Below are positions 53,501-59,394 of a DNA stretch of 64,000 nucleotides, piece by piece. The notes under the pieces were generated by a model. That model worked only from the letters and a program-made list of their open reading frames with translations. It was not told the DNA's origin and searched no databases. The position numbers were made by a program, and so were the translations under genes. Every line of letters begins with the position of its first letter. Position 1 is the first letter of the stretch. This DNA is from Sabellastarte sp. h YS-2021 (taxonomy: Eukaryota > Annelida > Polychaeta > Sabellida > Sabellidae), in NCBI GenBank assembly GCA_964017235.1, contig OZ024930.1, forward strand, positions 155,806,221 to 155,870,220. The letters are read 5' to 3'.

Positions 53501-54649
53501 ATTGGTTACCTGATTCATTATTGGTTATTGATACATTAATGGTTGTAACAGAAGTTGCAATCTTCTTAACTCAAAATCAGTGAGTGATACAAATAGGGAA
53601 TTGCAGTAGTCCAATCTGCTGCTCACCAAATCATTTGCCAAAAGGACTGATGTTTTGAGGTCCAGGAGGGGTGCGAAATCCGTAAAGGTCTCTTGTTTGG
53701 ACTCTTTGACTTTATGACTTGTGATACACAGTCAGCGAGAGATAGGTAAGAGTGAGTGAAAATGATAGGCCTAAACAATGATCAGGTAAATGTGGCCTAT
53801 GGATATGGCCTGTAGTAAAAAAATTCAAGCAGTATAGTTACAGGGTCTCTTCCTTGTGTAGGGGTTGCCGATATGTCTTGTGTTAATTTTCAAGCATATA
53901 TAGCTTTAAAACTCCACAGTAACTCTTCTCATTTCTAAAAATCCTGCCAAATCTTCATCAATATTTAACCATTTTTGTTTCATTTAAAGAGGCAAATGTT
54001 AAAATGACTACTGACATATTTCATAGTGTATAAGTCATAATTTTAACATAATGTAAGTTGTAATTATGAGACACTCTCTTGAAATAATAAGATAGAATAT
54101 GTTGTAATTATGAGATACTATCTTGTAATTACGAGATATGGTATGTTGTAATTACGAGATATAATGTCATAATTACGACTTATGAAATAATTTTTTACTT
54201 CCCTGATGTGACCCTTAAAGGCTTCCGTGAGTCTCCAGGAAATTTAAAAGGATTTTCTGTCATTGCACTCATGAGCAATATTGGAGGTGTTGTGGCTGGG
54301 TGAATGTTTACAATCTCCGAGTGCTGTTGTAGATTTTCTGATTTTGGGACCTCAGAAATTTGTTCATCTTTCACTTAAATGCCATTTCCAATGTCTTTTT
54401 TATAAAGCATGTGCTATTGATAAAAATATATTTCTTAGCTTATTGGTTGCATAGTTCATCTTTTACAAGATTAAATTCTCGTACCAGAACTCCTTCCTTG
54501 CCAAACTGATAGCCCATGACTTTAGCCATTGCTGCCAACTCTTGAGCTTCAATGAGTCCATTCTTGTTAATGTCAAATAGATTGAAAATACGTCTGTATT
54601 TGGTCATCTGTTGCTCTGTGAATACTTTCCTTGGACTTGACTCAGCCAT
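23328..54649 (-). CDS. Calmodulin-like protein with six EF-hands, 224 residues, five exons
   Basis: A calcium sensor or buffer of the calmodulin superfamily. Exons (minus order): 54649-54485, 41333-41227, 24329-24251, 23893-23766, 23523-23328; 675 bases, all junctions GT-AG with matching phases. EF loops: 26-37 DINKNGLIEAQE, 62-73 DLDENGVLTFEE, 103-114 DRDGNGFITVDE, 138-149 DYNQDGKLSYDE, 172-183 DFEGKGYVTDSD, 206-217 DKNNDGKLQYEE. Loops 1 and 2 are exactly 36 residues apart, as in calmodulin, which supports the GTACGA donor after exon 1. Loop 5 has Asp instead of Glu at position 12 and weak ligands. There is no signal peptide or membrane segment. With three EF pairs it is longer than calmodulin (about 149) and shorter than calbindin (about 260); I do not assign a named orthologue. 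Introns 1 and 2 (13.2 and 16.9 kb) are packed with transposons. Confidence 0.93.
23766..23893 (-). CDS. EF-hand gene exon 4 (EF4)
   Basis: Acceptor CTTTAAAG, donor GAAAA|GTAAGTAC. 42 codons plus two bases, VLSRELAFSPQQTKTL and DYNQDGKLSYDEFVGF. The frame and phase fit both neighbours. Confidence 0.95.
24251..24329 (-). CDS. EF-hand gene exon 3 (EF3)
   Basis: Acceptor TTCATTAACAG, donor GAG|GTAAGTAC. One base plus 26 codons, GAEIRRKFLEYDRDGNGF then ITVDEAFE. The upstream border of DIRS element A lies only about 75 bases before this acceptor. Confidence 0.95.
24405..24580 (+). repeat. Left inverted terminal repeat of DIRS A
   Basis: Starts near TTTTATTACGCTACAATAAC and runs to CTTTCTCGTTGGCC. 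It is the reverse complement of 40475-40640 over at least 150 bases, with scattered changes. Confidence 0.8.
24800..26874 (+). pseudogene. DIRS A gag-like region (frameshifted)
   Basis: Starts MSSHQSNKDKP at 24800. Near the N-terminus is a Cys/His cluster (FCHAFDTHNYCPTCRE, DDPCV, PCEIC) shared with elements B and C and typical of DIRS gag-like proteins. The middle is acidic and Ser/Pro-rich; the C-terminal part (26448-26873) is Arg/Gly-rich (YRKRPYGGNSSQ, SSGRGKPNFRGS), as expected for a nucleic-acid-binding coat protein. The frame is broken several times between 25080 and 26450. Confidence 0.8.
26640..29046 (+). pseudogene. DIRS A reverse transcriptase-RNase H region (broken)
   Basis: It overlaps the end of gag in another frame. 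Readable blocks: NGYVLPFLSKPNLVRFPL, SIDLSDAYLHIPIHP (RT motif A), QYLDDWLIRS (active-site YLDD), then RNase H pieces and ARHIPGCLNVMADL, and the DIRS-typical VDLFATHLNHKLPLYM region after a SINE insertion. Forty-six bases present in B are missing at about 27373, between two CCACAG words, which removes the SLPFGLA block. There are several other frameshifts. The frame ends at 29046, overlapping the recombinase. Confidence 0.85.
28277..28511 (+). mobile_element. tRNA-derived SINE, family 1, in DIRS A
   Basis: The head has a tRNA-like A box (TGGCAGAGTGGTAAC) and a perfect B box (GGTTCGATCCC). A body (GGTTTCCTCTGCCCTTCC) and the 3' end GACGTAAAACCCCAAATAAA follow. It is flanked by the 14-base target duplication TCAAACAGATCTGC (28263-28276 and 28512-28525). 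It splits the RT-RNase H region of element A; elements B and C lack it at this site. Other copies are at 46955, 56722 and 59395. Confidence 0.95.
28830..29733 (+). pseudogene. DIRS A tyrosine recombinase, catalytic end deleted
   Basis: The N-terminal DNA-binding domain is readable (QGFSVEVAERI, RTMYKSKWALFEKWCREN, STIDGYRAAIVDTLGP) and the frame continues to the ASGKRRSEIHAWVTNK block with the first catalytic Arg. An 11-base net loss at 29331 (shared with B) shifts the frame. At about 29730 the sequence jumps from CAAGCCTTGG to the 3' non-coding region, so the His-x-x-Arg and Tyr segments are absent. Confidence 0.87.
29734..30200 (+). other. DIRS A 3' non-coding region and first half of the right-end repeat
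   Basis: Non-coding, homologous to 39590-40110 of B and 47540-48060 of C. It ends with CAGTCCCACATGGTAAGCT and the AT palindrome around TTGAAAATTTTAATTAC, then stops at TAGCTTTTAT where element B begins. Confidence 0.8.
30201..30350 (+). repeat. Left inverted terminal repeat of DIRS B
   Basis: TACGCTACAATAGCTTACC through CTTTCTCGTTGGCC; reverse complement of about 40185-40345. Confidence 0.8.
30578..32770 (+). pseudogene. DIRS B gag-like region
   Basis: A 324-codon open frame starts MSTHQTNKDKPRAQKC and runs to 31552. It contains the Cys/His cluster (KCRHFC, DDPCV, PCDIC), but two cluster Cys seen in A and C are replaced (YFPTW instead of YCPTC). The Ser/Lys-rich middle is followed by frameshifts; conserved DKFQHDFKAANLPEGKYV and an Arg/Gly-rich end (SGRGKPNFRGSRGRF) read in other frames to 32770. 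A repeated CCCTCTGGGGCTCAG (31577-31610) lies at one break. Confidence 0.8.
32517..34092 (+). pseudogene. DIRS B reverse transcriptase-RNase H, 5' part
   Basis: Overlaps the gag end. The N-terminal RT block reads LLSKNTIERVENV, FRVPKPHQRWRPVIDLS. At about 33191-33205 roughly 33 bases are lost relative to A and C, removing the SDAYLHIPIHP segment (RT motif A) and shifting the frame. From 33187 a 302-codon frame holds FTSLPFGLATAPQVF, HQYLDDWLIRS (YLDD), and RNase H with FTDASNEGWGAHLD, NVLELKAVSLAL and VATDNSTVVAYINKQGG. The LINE insertion cuts it at 34092. Confidence 0.87.
34230..37316 (-). CDS. LINE ORF: AP-endonuclease plus reverse transcriptase, 1028 residues
   Basis: An uninterrupted frame. 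Residues 1-90: hydrophobic start (CTFWFCFSILLTV), then ILSGNISLNPGP (75-86), a degenerate 2A-like motif. Residues 95-305: apurinic-endonuclease fold with HLNVRSL, VGVTETWL (Glu124), KGGGVAVLVRND, HVIYRPP, LGDVNIQLD (233-240) and SDH (295-297). RT from about 575: YRPVSNLSYISKLIEK, LDLSAAFDTIDHS (659), LPCGVPQDSVLWPL (715-728), HLYADDTQIYLEL (YADD 750-753), KLKLNPDKTEF. The C-terminus FRNQLKTYLFRLA is typical of this clade. The usual GVPQGSVLGP is changed at two Gly positions, so the enzyme may be inactive despite the open frame. Clade beyond CR1/L2 group is not assigned. Confidence 0.95.
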   Translation of the reverse strand: MVMHCTFWFCFSILLTVRSTTPTKENSLPSPKIIHPSLLSSLDSCNIAFVALQAHCRQVTHCFRNVNPWWSIILILSGNISLNPGPSARNIKACHLNVRSLRNQTSAFSDFVLSNDLDIVGVTETWLRPSDTQGLMDEITPAGFQLHQVPRENKKGGGVAVLVRNDIDSVHCQIDRREMFEHITVKLSDRQSSQLLVHVIYRPPSTSKSRFIEEFNSFMEAAALSPHENIILGDVNIQLDSQNCWTENFNTVLLDFDFIQHVSTPTHIQGHILDVLCTSKSLTSSVHHHVKDGISDHLAVFFTTTFPVKNSCRVKRLKIRKLRKINTTEFMSDIENSELIQAPYKTASLLSHQYFHTLRNILDKHAPEHECKTPQHVNKGFINSEILAAKRRKRKLEREWRKDKSAINRSRYRAAVNHFNRLVECAKTKHYSDMVRKNEDNPKALWNSIKKVLHRSPKMVLPDYTTMNSLVNTFGRYFADKIAKLRSGLLSTEADPPVSGSYKNKFVSFRTMSEEEVLKIIKSTPNKSCDLDPIPTSLVLECISVLLTPITNIVNYSLQEGSFPSCFKTTHVTPLLKKAGLDKNILKNYRPVSNLSYISKLIEKAVAKQINEHIAHEGISNENQSAYRAFHSTETALLKIQNDIATSMDKGAAVGLVLLDLSAAFDTIDHSILFNCLQHWYGIDGVVLKWVQSYLNSRKQRIKIDGHLSDAFQLPCGVPQDSVLWPLRFTLYTIPLSSVISKFNVTHHLYADDTQIYLELDSRNFDSSITELTNCLEAVQAWMGNNKLKLNPDKTEFIVIGDAQIRSSLKSSFPVSLLGNTMEPAESVKNLGVILDAENSMERHMANLCCISYYHLRELRRVRRYLNHETAVKVANALVSSRLDYCHSLLYNTKKAYTSRLQRVQNALCRTVCKLNKYCHVTPFLHKLHWLPIHYRILFKYNLLIYKAIHLSQPPYLSALIRRSDLTRGNRLSISSSKPNKRSELRSFIAGAPTEWNKLPQAIRTIESISGFRNQLKTYLFRLACPPP
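37317..37911 (-). other. LINE 5' untranslated region
   Basis: Non-coding sequence between the LINE start codon and the junction with DIRS B. An AT-rich half and a GC-richer tip (GGTATTATCGCCCACTCGAT on the - strand). An internal promoter would be expected here; none can be pointed out. Confidence 0.6.
37912..38619 (+). pseudogene. DIRS B RNase H end and C-terminal pol domain
   Basis: Continues the RNase H frame after the LINE: LTLKARHIPGCLNVMADLLSR-like block, then VDLFATHLNHKLPLYVSP, AWDINALNINW, AYAYPPTALLHKVIQKIK and IEIAPGWPGMPWFWDL, the conserved region that follows RNase H in DIRS elements (often called the methyltransferase-like domain). It is open for 234 codons to 38619 and overlaps the recombinase frame by about 200 bases. 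Confidence 0.85.
38390..39530 (+). pseudogene. DIRS B tyrosine recombinase (frameshifted)
   Basis: Cuts and joins DNA to integrate the circular copy. N-terminal domain QGFSVEVAERIAASQ, RTMYKSKWALFEKWC, STIDGYRITIVDTLG; catalytic domain with ASGKRLSKIHAW (first Arg), VHDIRAFAASKAF (His-x-x-Arg, about 39318) and NTFTNFYLKDLTW (Tyr, about 39415). It is broken by a frameshift near 38755, by an 11-base net deletion at 38902 shared with A, and near 39367. A run of 17 G (39551) follows. Confidence 0.87.
39590..40009 (+). other. DIRS B 3' non-coding region
   Basis: Homologous to 47545-47990 of C. GGCACTGTAAATGGGACTCAG and CTCAGCTGTAACCCTGCCAC are conserved words (each shown within 20 bases or fewer per half). 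No frame. Confidence 0.65.
40010..40388. repeat. DIRS B internal complementary region and right terminal repeat
   Basis: CAGTCCCACATGGTAAGC-type half-repeats occur at about 40040 and 40328 and inverted at 40120. The AT block TTGAAAATTTTAATTAC (about 40074) is inverted at about 40370. Segment 40185-40345 is the inverse of B's left end. Confidence 0.85.
40389..40665. repeat. Right terminal repeat of DIRS A (separated from A by B)
   Basis: Resumes AAGCTACAAGCTTACCATG directly after B, then an inverse copy of A's left end with the A-specific GGCCGGGCCTGGCGGCCATC at about 40567. This fixes the nesting order A-[B]-A. Confidence 0.87.
40666..41226. other. Intron 2 sequence between DIRS A and exon 2
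   Basis: AT-rich unique sequence; donor of exon 2 (CACAG|GTTGTT) at 41226. No other feature seen. Confidence 0.6.
41227..41333 (-). CDS. EF-hand gene exon 2 (EF2)
   Basis: Acceptor ACTCTTACAG, donor CACAG|GTTGTT. 35 codons plus two bases: RILKNFDLDENGVL, TFEEFVQAMPGNYSS. The split codon AG|A joins exon 3 as Arg. Confidence 0.93.
41334..41984. other. Intron 1 sequence, no feature seen
   Basis: AT-rich; short open frames without similarity. Confidence 0.55.
41985..42400 (-). mobile_element. Inverted remnant E6 of the E5-type satellite element
   Basis: On the - strand it ends with ATTTCCCCGGGCTGTGGGGTA (arms CCCC and GGGG, 41990-42012) and GGGCATCTCT, matching the right end of E5 at 13828-13860. 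The part 42250-42400 is a single diverged copy of the 146-bp unit (GTTGATACTTGGTGGGGAC on the - strand). Confidence 0.7.
42401..43141. other. Intron 1 sequence, no feature seen
   Basis: No coding or repeat structure recognised before DIRS C. Confidence 0.55.
43142..43310 (+). repeat. Left inverted terminal repeat of DIRS C
   Basis: TTTTATTGCGCTACAATAGC to CTTTCTCGTTGGCCGC; reverse complement of about 48145-48300. Confidence 0.8.
43518..44739 (+). pseudogene. DIRS C gag-like region, truncated
   Basis: Starts MSAHHTNKDKLRSSKC with the intact Cys/His cluster (CRHFCFAFDSHNYCPTC, DDPCVTF, PCEIC). Frameshifts at about 43735 and 43900. A later frame (44003-44407) carries MGSFQASMLEAFQSL and VDYGPTLPP. 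Coding stops at the deletion joint near 44738, so the Arg/Gly-rich end is missing. Confidence 0.8.
44740..46313 (+). pseudogene. DIRS C RT-RNase H region (5' truncated, frameshifted)
   Basis: Begins directly with RT motif A (IDLSDAYLHIPIHPNSRKY) after the deletion, then FQFTSLPFGLA, a one-base shift near 44870, HQYLDDWLIRS, and RNase H FTDASNEGWGTHLD and AYINKQGG. The C-terminal VDLFATHLNHK, DPKAWDTDALN block is broken by a stop at 45961. It ends in the recombinase overlap at 46313. Confidence 0.85.
46080..47541 (+). pseudogene. DIRS C tyrosine recombinase, split by a SINE
   Basis: QGFSVEVAERIAAPQRSS, STIDGYRTAIVDTLGP, a stop near 46508, then KTAFLLALASGKHRSKIHAW across 46590-46650 (intact where A and B are deleted). 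The SINE at 46955-47190 interrupts it before the HxxR (HDIRAFAASKAF, about 47275) and Tyr (NTFTNFYLKDLTW, about 47370) blocks. Premature stops make it non-functional. Confidence 0.86.
46955..47190 (-). mobile_element. tRNA-derived SINE, family 1, in DIRS C
   Basis: Same family as 28277-28511, opposite orientation. The B box on the - strand is GGTTCGGTTCCC-like (one change from consensus) and the A box reads GGCAGAGTGGTAAC. The 3' end TTTGGGG.TTTATG lies at the left. CTCT is present at both borders; no long target duplication is visible. Confidence 0.92.
47542..47984 (+). other. DIRS C 3' non-coding region
   Basis: Homologous to the 3' non-coding regions of A and B; no frame. Confidence 0.65.
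47985..48335. repeat. DIRS C internal complementary region and right terminal repeat
   Basis: CAGTCCCACATGGTAGGC at about 47992, inverted half at about 48072, and again at about 48275. The AT block near 48028 is inverted at 48300-48335. Confidence 0.85.
48336..48780. other. AT-rich intron sequence
   Basis: Contains a run of TATTATT-type low-complexity sequence (48460-48515). No other feature. Confidence 0.55.
48781..50925. repeat. Decayed tandem array(s), ~300-350-bp units
   Basis: The best part is three ~348-bp units starting near TATATTCCCAGACGAG (49858), TATATTCCCATGTGAG (50206) and ATATTTCCAGATGAT (50555), each with TATAAATTGGGTCTCTG, GACCTTAAAGTGACCTTA and GGGCAAAATATGTGAAAAATG. An older part (48781-49850) repeats TTTATAAATGTGTGA.TA at 48837, 49208 and 49490. 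Confidence 0.7.
50926..51060 (-). repeat. Fragment of the 146-bp unit, inverted
   Basis: ATCACACCATGACATTGCAC and ACCTACACTCCCTAACCAATG are the reverse of the E5 unit (shown as two pieces). The rest is unique. Confidence 0.6.
52100..52536 (-). pseudogene. Decayed CR1/L2-group LINE 3' fragment, part 1
   Basis: On the + strand GGTGAGTTTTTAGATTTTCC and ATTGGCAGCCAATGAAG correspond to the positions of GTATGTTTTCAACTGGTTCC and GGGGAGCCAGTGTAG in the LINE at 34260-34540. All frames are broken. It continues at 53551. Confidence 0.6.
52537..53550. mobile_element. Foldback element with ~210-bp arms made of short subrepeats
   Basis: The left arm 52537-52747 starts TGTTACAACCATTAACGTAT and the right arm 53342-53550 ends in its inverse. 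The arms match along their whole length (ACTTGCTCCAATAACGTATC is identical). Each arm is itself built from ACCAATAATGTATCA-like words. The 594-base interior has no reading frame. It separates two pieces of the LINE fragment, so it inserted into it. Confidence 0.85.
53551..53760 (-). pseudogene. Decayed CR1/L2-group LINE 3' fragment, part 2
   Basis: CAGTAGTCCAATCTGCTGCT and ACCAAATCATTTGCCAAAAG parallel CAGTAATCCAGACGACTGCT and ACCAAGGCATTTGCCACC of the LINE at about 34655-34700. Same orientation as part 1. Confidence 0.65.
54485..54649 (-). CDS. EF-hand gene exon 1, start codon and EF1
   Basis: 55 codons from ATG at 54649: MAESSPRKVFTEQQMTKYR, then FDINKNGLIEAQELAAMAK to KEGVL, donor CTG|GTACGA. 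Continuing the open frame past the donor breaks the EF-hand pattern; stopping here gives the exact 36-residue spacing to loop 2. Upstream, TTTATTTTTCTAG before 54660 looks like a splice acceptor, so a separate 5' untranslated exon lies further right. Confidence 0.92.
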
Positions 54650-54660
54650 GACAGTCCCTT

Positions 54661-54675
54661 CTAGAAAAATAAATT
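54661..54675 (-). promoter_or_regulatory. Putative splice acceptor before the coding exon
   Basis: T-rich tract plus CTAG eleven bases upstream of the start codon. It implies an upstream non-coding exon and promoter not located in this window by sequence alone. Confidence 0.5.
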
Positions 54676-56721
54676 CGAGTCATAAATTTTGTAGCATGCA
54701 TAAAGCTCAAGCAATAAGTGGTTCTGAGAATGAATATTGACAAAAAAATTAATTTAGCAATTAGTCTGTTCTTTAATAAAGAGTATTTACATTGAGTGTA
54801 TCCAGTAGCTGTATATGTCTGATTTTTGTTTTTTTGTTTAAACTTTGTATGGTAGAACAACTGCAGCCCATCATTCCATAAGGAGTGGTTAAAAGGGAGA
54901 TCAGGAGAGATTTGTGCAACAACCTTGTTGGACCTTAAGAAAGAGGTCCATTGTCAAATCTGACCCCACCAAAGTATTCTCAACTGATCAAGATTTATAA
55001 CATGGTCCTTTCGACTCTCAAGAATGAATTAAAAAGGAAAAGCTACTGCATTTAAGTGTTAAAAATTGATGTTGAATGTAGAGTTGAAAGTGAACTTCAT
55101 GCCCCAAAACTGGATCAGCAATAATATCAGCGATTTGAAGATATATATAAAATGGTATTTTCCATAAAACAAATACAAACTAACCAAAATTAATTCATTT
55201 TTAGGGACCAATGGCAACATTTTCACATACCAATCTGCCAGCAAAATTTTGTAACTGCAGATGTAACAATTTCCAAAAAAATCAAAACTTAAAAAAATAA
55301 TTCACTAATTTTGACTGTGTCAGAAAGTTTTCCTGTTTCTTTTTGCACCCCACTCGTTCAGAGTTAAATGGGGTGTACCTCATCTGCTTCATTGTTTGGA
55401 ATGGAACAGTCTCATGTAACTCCACATTATCTGTTTTGAATATTTTACAAATCGATGTTCAGTGGTTGAATGAGCAAATCAATCATCTAGTTAAAGTATC
55501 TTTCATTACCACAAGGAGCTATTATTTTCATGACCGTTTGTCTGTTTACCCACTTGTCTATTTGTTAGTTAGCAAGATTATACAAATACTACTGGTTACA
55601 TCTGCCTGAAAAATTCAGAAGATGGGCGTAATGTTTGCAGAATTAATCTGCGTAATTATTTATAACATAAGATATATGTTTAGATTGTTCCTTGATAGAC
55701 TTGTATTTTGGAAATTAACCACATCCGCAATTTGTCAGTTTACAAGCAAATGCAAGACAAATCCCTAATAATCATAACATACATTTATAGTAGACTAAAT
55801 ATGTTTGTTTTATAAATTACCTTTGTAGGAAACTAGAAAAAATATATAATGTGTTATTGGGCACAGTTAACTTTCTTCCAAACTATGTTTGCATTGCCTC
55901 TGAATAAAAGTTTATTTCTGAAACAGGGAGGTAATTACATCATTAACATTTACTACAATGTTGTGACATTTCTAATTTTATTATGATATCAAAAATAACT
56001 TGTACATAAATACAATTGGAGGTAGCTCAAAGAAGTGTAGCCTTGCTTTATATTATAACATTTTCTTATGTCAATCTATTATAAACTTTAACATATATTT
56101 AAAGTTGCTATGATAATAATATTACATACTTGCATGATTATTTCTGAGCAAGAATTTATGTAAATATTATTGGAGGTTGCCCCAAGATATTTTATAGCAC
56201 ATATACTAAATAAATATAAACTCATACCTGTAACTTGCAATCACTATAATTTTATATTATTGCATAAATCAAAGCAATATACACAGATAATACAGCTCTC
56301 CAGCACTGTTTGCCTTTGTTTATCCACCTGCCAGGCCAGAAAGTATACACCACAGAGACGGTGTGTATGATTTGTTGTATAACTTTGTCTTATTAAATCA
56401 CCACCCCTCTCTCTCACCAAAACACTGGTATACCAAGAGGCCATGGAGCTACTCAGATATAACCAGTACTAACAGTCACAGGCTATCATAGATAGAAATT
56501 TATTACCATAGCTACTCAATGTAGGCTCACCACAATGTTCCCAAACTAACCTCATTATGTAGCCATCTTCTAGGCTAATAACTGATTGTGTTTTAATAGT
56601 GTTTATAGCTCATGGTTCTTGGGGCTGATTTTAAGTTGGAAAACTTGGGATCAACAGTTCATAATTCTGACCAACTGGTTTTTACTCGACTTTCCTGAAG
56701 CCTTACATGGGGACTATTGTG
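54676..56721. other. Non-coding stretch, no feature seen
   Basis: AT-rich sequence upstream of the EF-hand coding exon, probably its 5' intron. Short open frames show no family similarity. Confidence 0.55.
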
Positions 56722-56938
56722 GGGGAAGTGGTAACACACTTGCCTCCCACCTCTGAGATCAGAGTTCCGAATCCCGGCCTGACCTCAAGTGAGAGAACTG
56801 GTGGTTACTTGCTGCTGGTCGACAGTTTACATTACAGAACCTTGACCAACTGTTTGTACCGATTTCCTCTGCCATTCTGACTACCCATCACAATATAACT
56901 GATAAGGTAATAGGCGTGATGTAAAAATAAATAAAGTC
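56722..56938 (+). mobile_element. tRNA-derived SINE, family 1, diverged copy
   Basis: AGTGGTAACACACTTGCCTC (A-box region), degenerate B box AGTTCCGAATCCC, GGTCGACAGTTTACA, GATTTCCTCTGCCATTC and a 3' end GATGTAAAAATAAATAAA. Same body as 28277-28511. Confidence 0.88.
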
Positions 56939-57287
56939 TTATATTGAGTAATAGGCAATATGCACTATGTAGAAGACAATTCTCAACCCCACAATAAATC
57001 AGCCAATAAGTGCATGTGTTATACACATGTAATAAGTTGACTCTTGTGATCATGATCTGAGCACCTCATGTCACACATACACATGTATACACCATACGTA
57101 AGACTTTTACAATTAGGTAATTGTCACTTCAATGAGGTTTGGAGTAAAGTTTTGAAATGTATATATAAATGAAAGAAGAAACCACACTTTTCTATTGTGA
57201 AGGTTGCTTGCATTGGAAAACTTAGTCAACTTCTGCTGAGTTTGATCTCAAATAACCAGCCCAAAATAATCTATTTCACTAAGCTAA

Positions 57288-57600
57288 TGTGGTCTAGTGG
57301 GTAATACACCTAGGAACAAAAAGTACATGGGTTCAAACCCAGGTACAGGCAGCTACATAGTGGCTCAGATGACCACCCTAAATGGTAGTCTTGTGTAATT
57401 GCATCCTATCCCCAGTGACAGCCTAAAAATCTGGGTGACATTGACAAATACTCATATCTTTGAGCCCTCGTCTTTCAGTTAGGAGAATATCGGTCACTAG
57501 AGATTTGGGGTATAATTGTGCAATTGGAATGGGTCCAATAGTGCTTTGAGTCCTATGGAACAAGCAGGTATTGTGCTGAATATAGATATACAATAGGAAT
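57288..57600 (+). mobile_element. tRNA-derived SINE, family 2, diverged copy
   Basis: GTGGTCTAGTGGGTAATAC, perfect B box GGTTCAAACCC, CTATCCCCAGTGACAGCCTA, and a 3' end near GCTGAATATAGATATACAAT. Homologous to 1778-2105 on the opposite strand. Confidence 0.87.
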
Positions 57601-59394
57601 TCAAGATTACAGGGCGGTCTTCAATTGCAAGGAAAAAAAATCACTTTAGTATAAACCCATCAATATTTGTAGAATTATAACCCGACTTGTAACTTACAAG
57701 GAAAAGACTATAGTCCAACCTTTGATCGATTATTGCTTTTCTCATTATCAATATGTATAAATACATGGGGGGTATATATTATCAGGACGACCTTTATACA
57801 GTCTGGAGAGAAGCTAGTATTTTTGATTTGGTACGCCTTGATTTTTCAGATAGTTGTGGTTATACACAGTATTTGTTAGGGGATGTGGCATTGTTTATTT
57901 CATCAATGATTCTACTACCAAAATGGTACGCCTGGGCATACTGGCTTATACACAAGCTACGCCCCTAAATAGAGATTTATAACCATATCCCCCTACTGTA
58001 AAATAATGTTGTTTCAAGAAAAGGAACCTCACAAATTAAGAAATATATATATGCTGTAATTATGAAATGTTCGTATGCTATAACAGACCAGAAAAGGGGC
58101 TTCTTCAGAAATTTATACTTGCACAAGAGGGATGGTAAGGAAAAAGTATTTGATAAACAGCTGCAAGTCAAATTTTGTTCCTGTCATTTTTGACACAACC
58201 AAATATATATGTTCATTTATTCAGCAAAACAACATCCCAGAAATCACACGAGATCCTGCTAACAGATACCATCTTTATTTCCCACTCTTTGCTGTGAGAG
58301 ATGTTAAATCAGCAGTCATAAAGGTGGGAAGCAGATATTTGATTAAACTTAAGTATTGAGACATCTCCCCTCCGAATATAAAACTTCTTTTAAATGGAAG
58401 GTAAATGCAAGCACATAATATGTACAAACTGGGTCTTTGCTAGGTTAGCTACAACAAGAAACTTACTTGCATGAACCTATTACCCAATTGTAACCATTTT
58501 ATTACAGATCTTTAGTATATATCTATTTATATAAGAAAAGTTATATTTGGCCACTATTTTGTAGTATCAAGGAAGCACTGCTAAGTGCACTGTATGTTCG
58601 TTTTGGAAACTCTATATCTGCCTACAAACTAAGGTATGCATCTATTGCTTTTCAGTTAGTTATGATTTGTCATATATCACCTTTCTGTTTCACAAGTTGC
58701 TTTACATTTGTGTAAAATTGGCAAGGCAACTTGGAAGCTACGTAAATATTGACAAAGCTTTATAAAATAAAATAAATTAAAATACAATTTACATTGTAAG
58801 GTTCATTAAAACCATGACAACTACGAGAAACACTGGGCGTTGTAGTTTTAAAATTGTTCTCGTAAGTGAATCAGACATGAAAGATAACGAAGATAGCAAA
58901 GAAGAAAACAGGAAGTTTGGCATTTCTTATCAATATTATAATACAAAAGCTATATAATTTCAAACTCAAATCTGTAACAAATATCCCCTAGATTTACAGC
59001 AGAGAAAATATACACAATAACAGTACAAGCAATCTGATGTGGATAATAGATTATCTCAGTTTGGCCTCATACTTATTAACTGGACTTTTATCATCTTTAG
59101 AAAATATTATTCTTATGATAAATTATAAGAATTGGAAATGTCTGATATGGCATATTTTGTATTATATCGTTTTATAAATCTAAGATAAATATAAATCTTT
59201 GCTCCATTAAAATGTAATAGAATTTATATCAAATATAAAAAGTACATATATACCAATCACATTTAATCTAGATTACTCTTACTCAAACTGTAAGAGTACA
59301 CAATATTGGTAGGGAAGTTCACAGCCCACAATACCATAGCCTTGATAAAGGCTTAAACATGTGGAGGATGCAAACTTAAGAATAAATATAGCTT
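57601..59394. other. Non-coding stretch, no feature seen
   Basis: AT-rich; open frames at 57753-57968 and 58132-58359 show no recognisable domain or splice context. Confidence 0.55.

Larger units (their letters stand above)
51065..54265. mobile_element. Element with ~250-bp terminal inverted repeats, interior holding an old LINE fragment
   Basis: The left arm 51108-51352 and right arm 53981-54228 are inverted copies: TAAGGGTCACATCAG.GAAGTA followed by repeated TCGTAATTATGA words and CAGTAGTCATTTTAAC. A further paired block GATGAAGATTTGGCAGGATT lies at 51830 (left) and inverted at 53935-53959. The left arm is interrupted by about 470 bases relative to the right. The inside has no transposase; it holds CR1/L2-group-like pieces and another inverted-repeat element. 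Superfamily unknown. Confidence 0.65.

Noticed and set aside
54440..54484. Extension of the first EF-hand exon to the stop at 54440
   Set aside because: It would end the protein after one EF-hand; the GTACGA donor at 54484 gives correct phase and 36-residue loop spacing to exon 2.
57753..58359. Two open frames of 71 and 75 codons
   Set aside because: No domain, no splice context, and base composition like the surrounding non-coding sequence.
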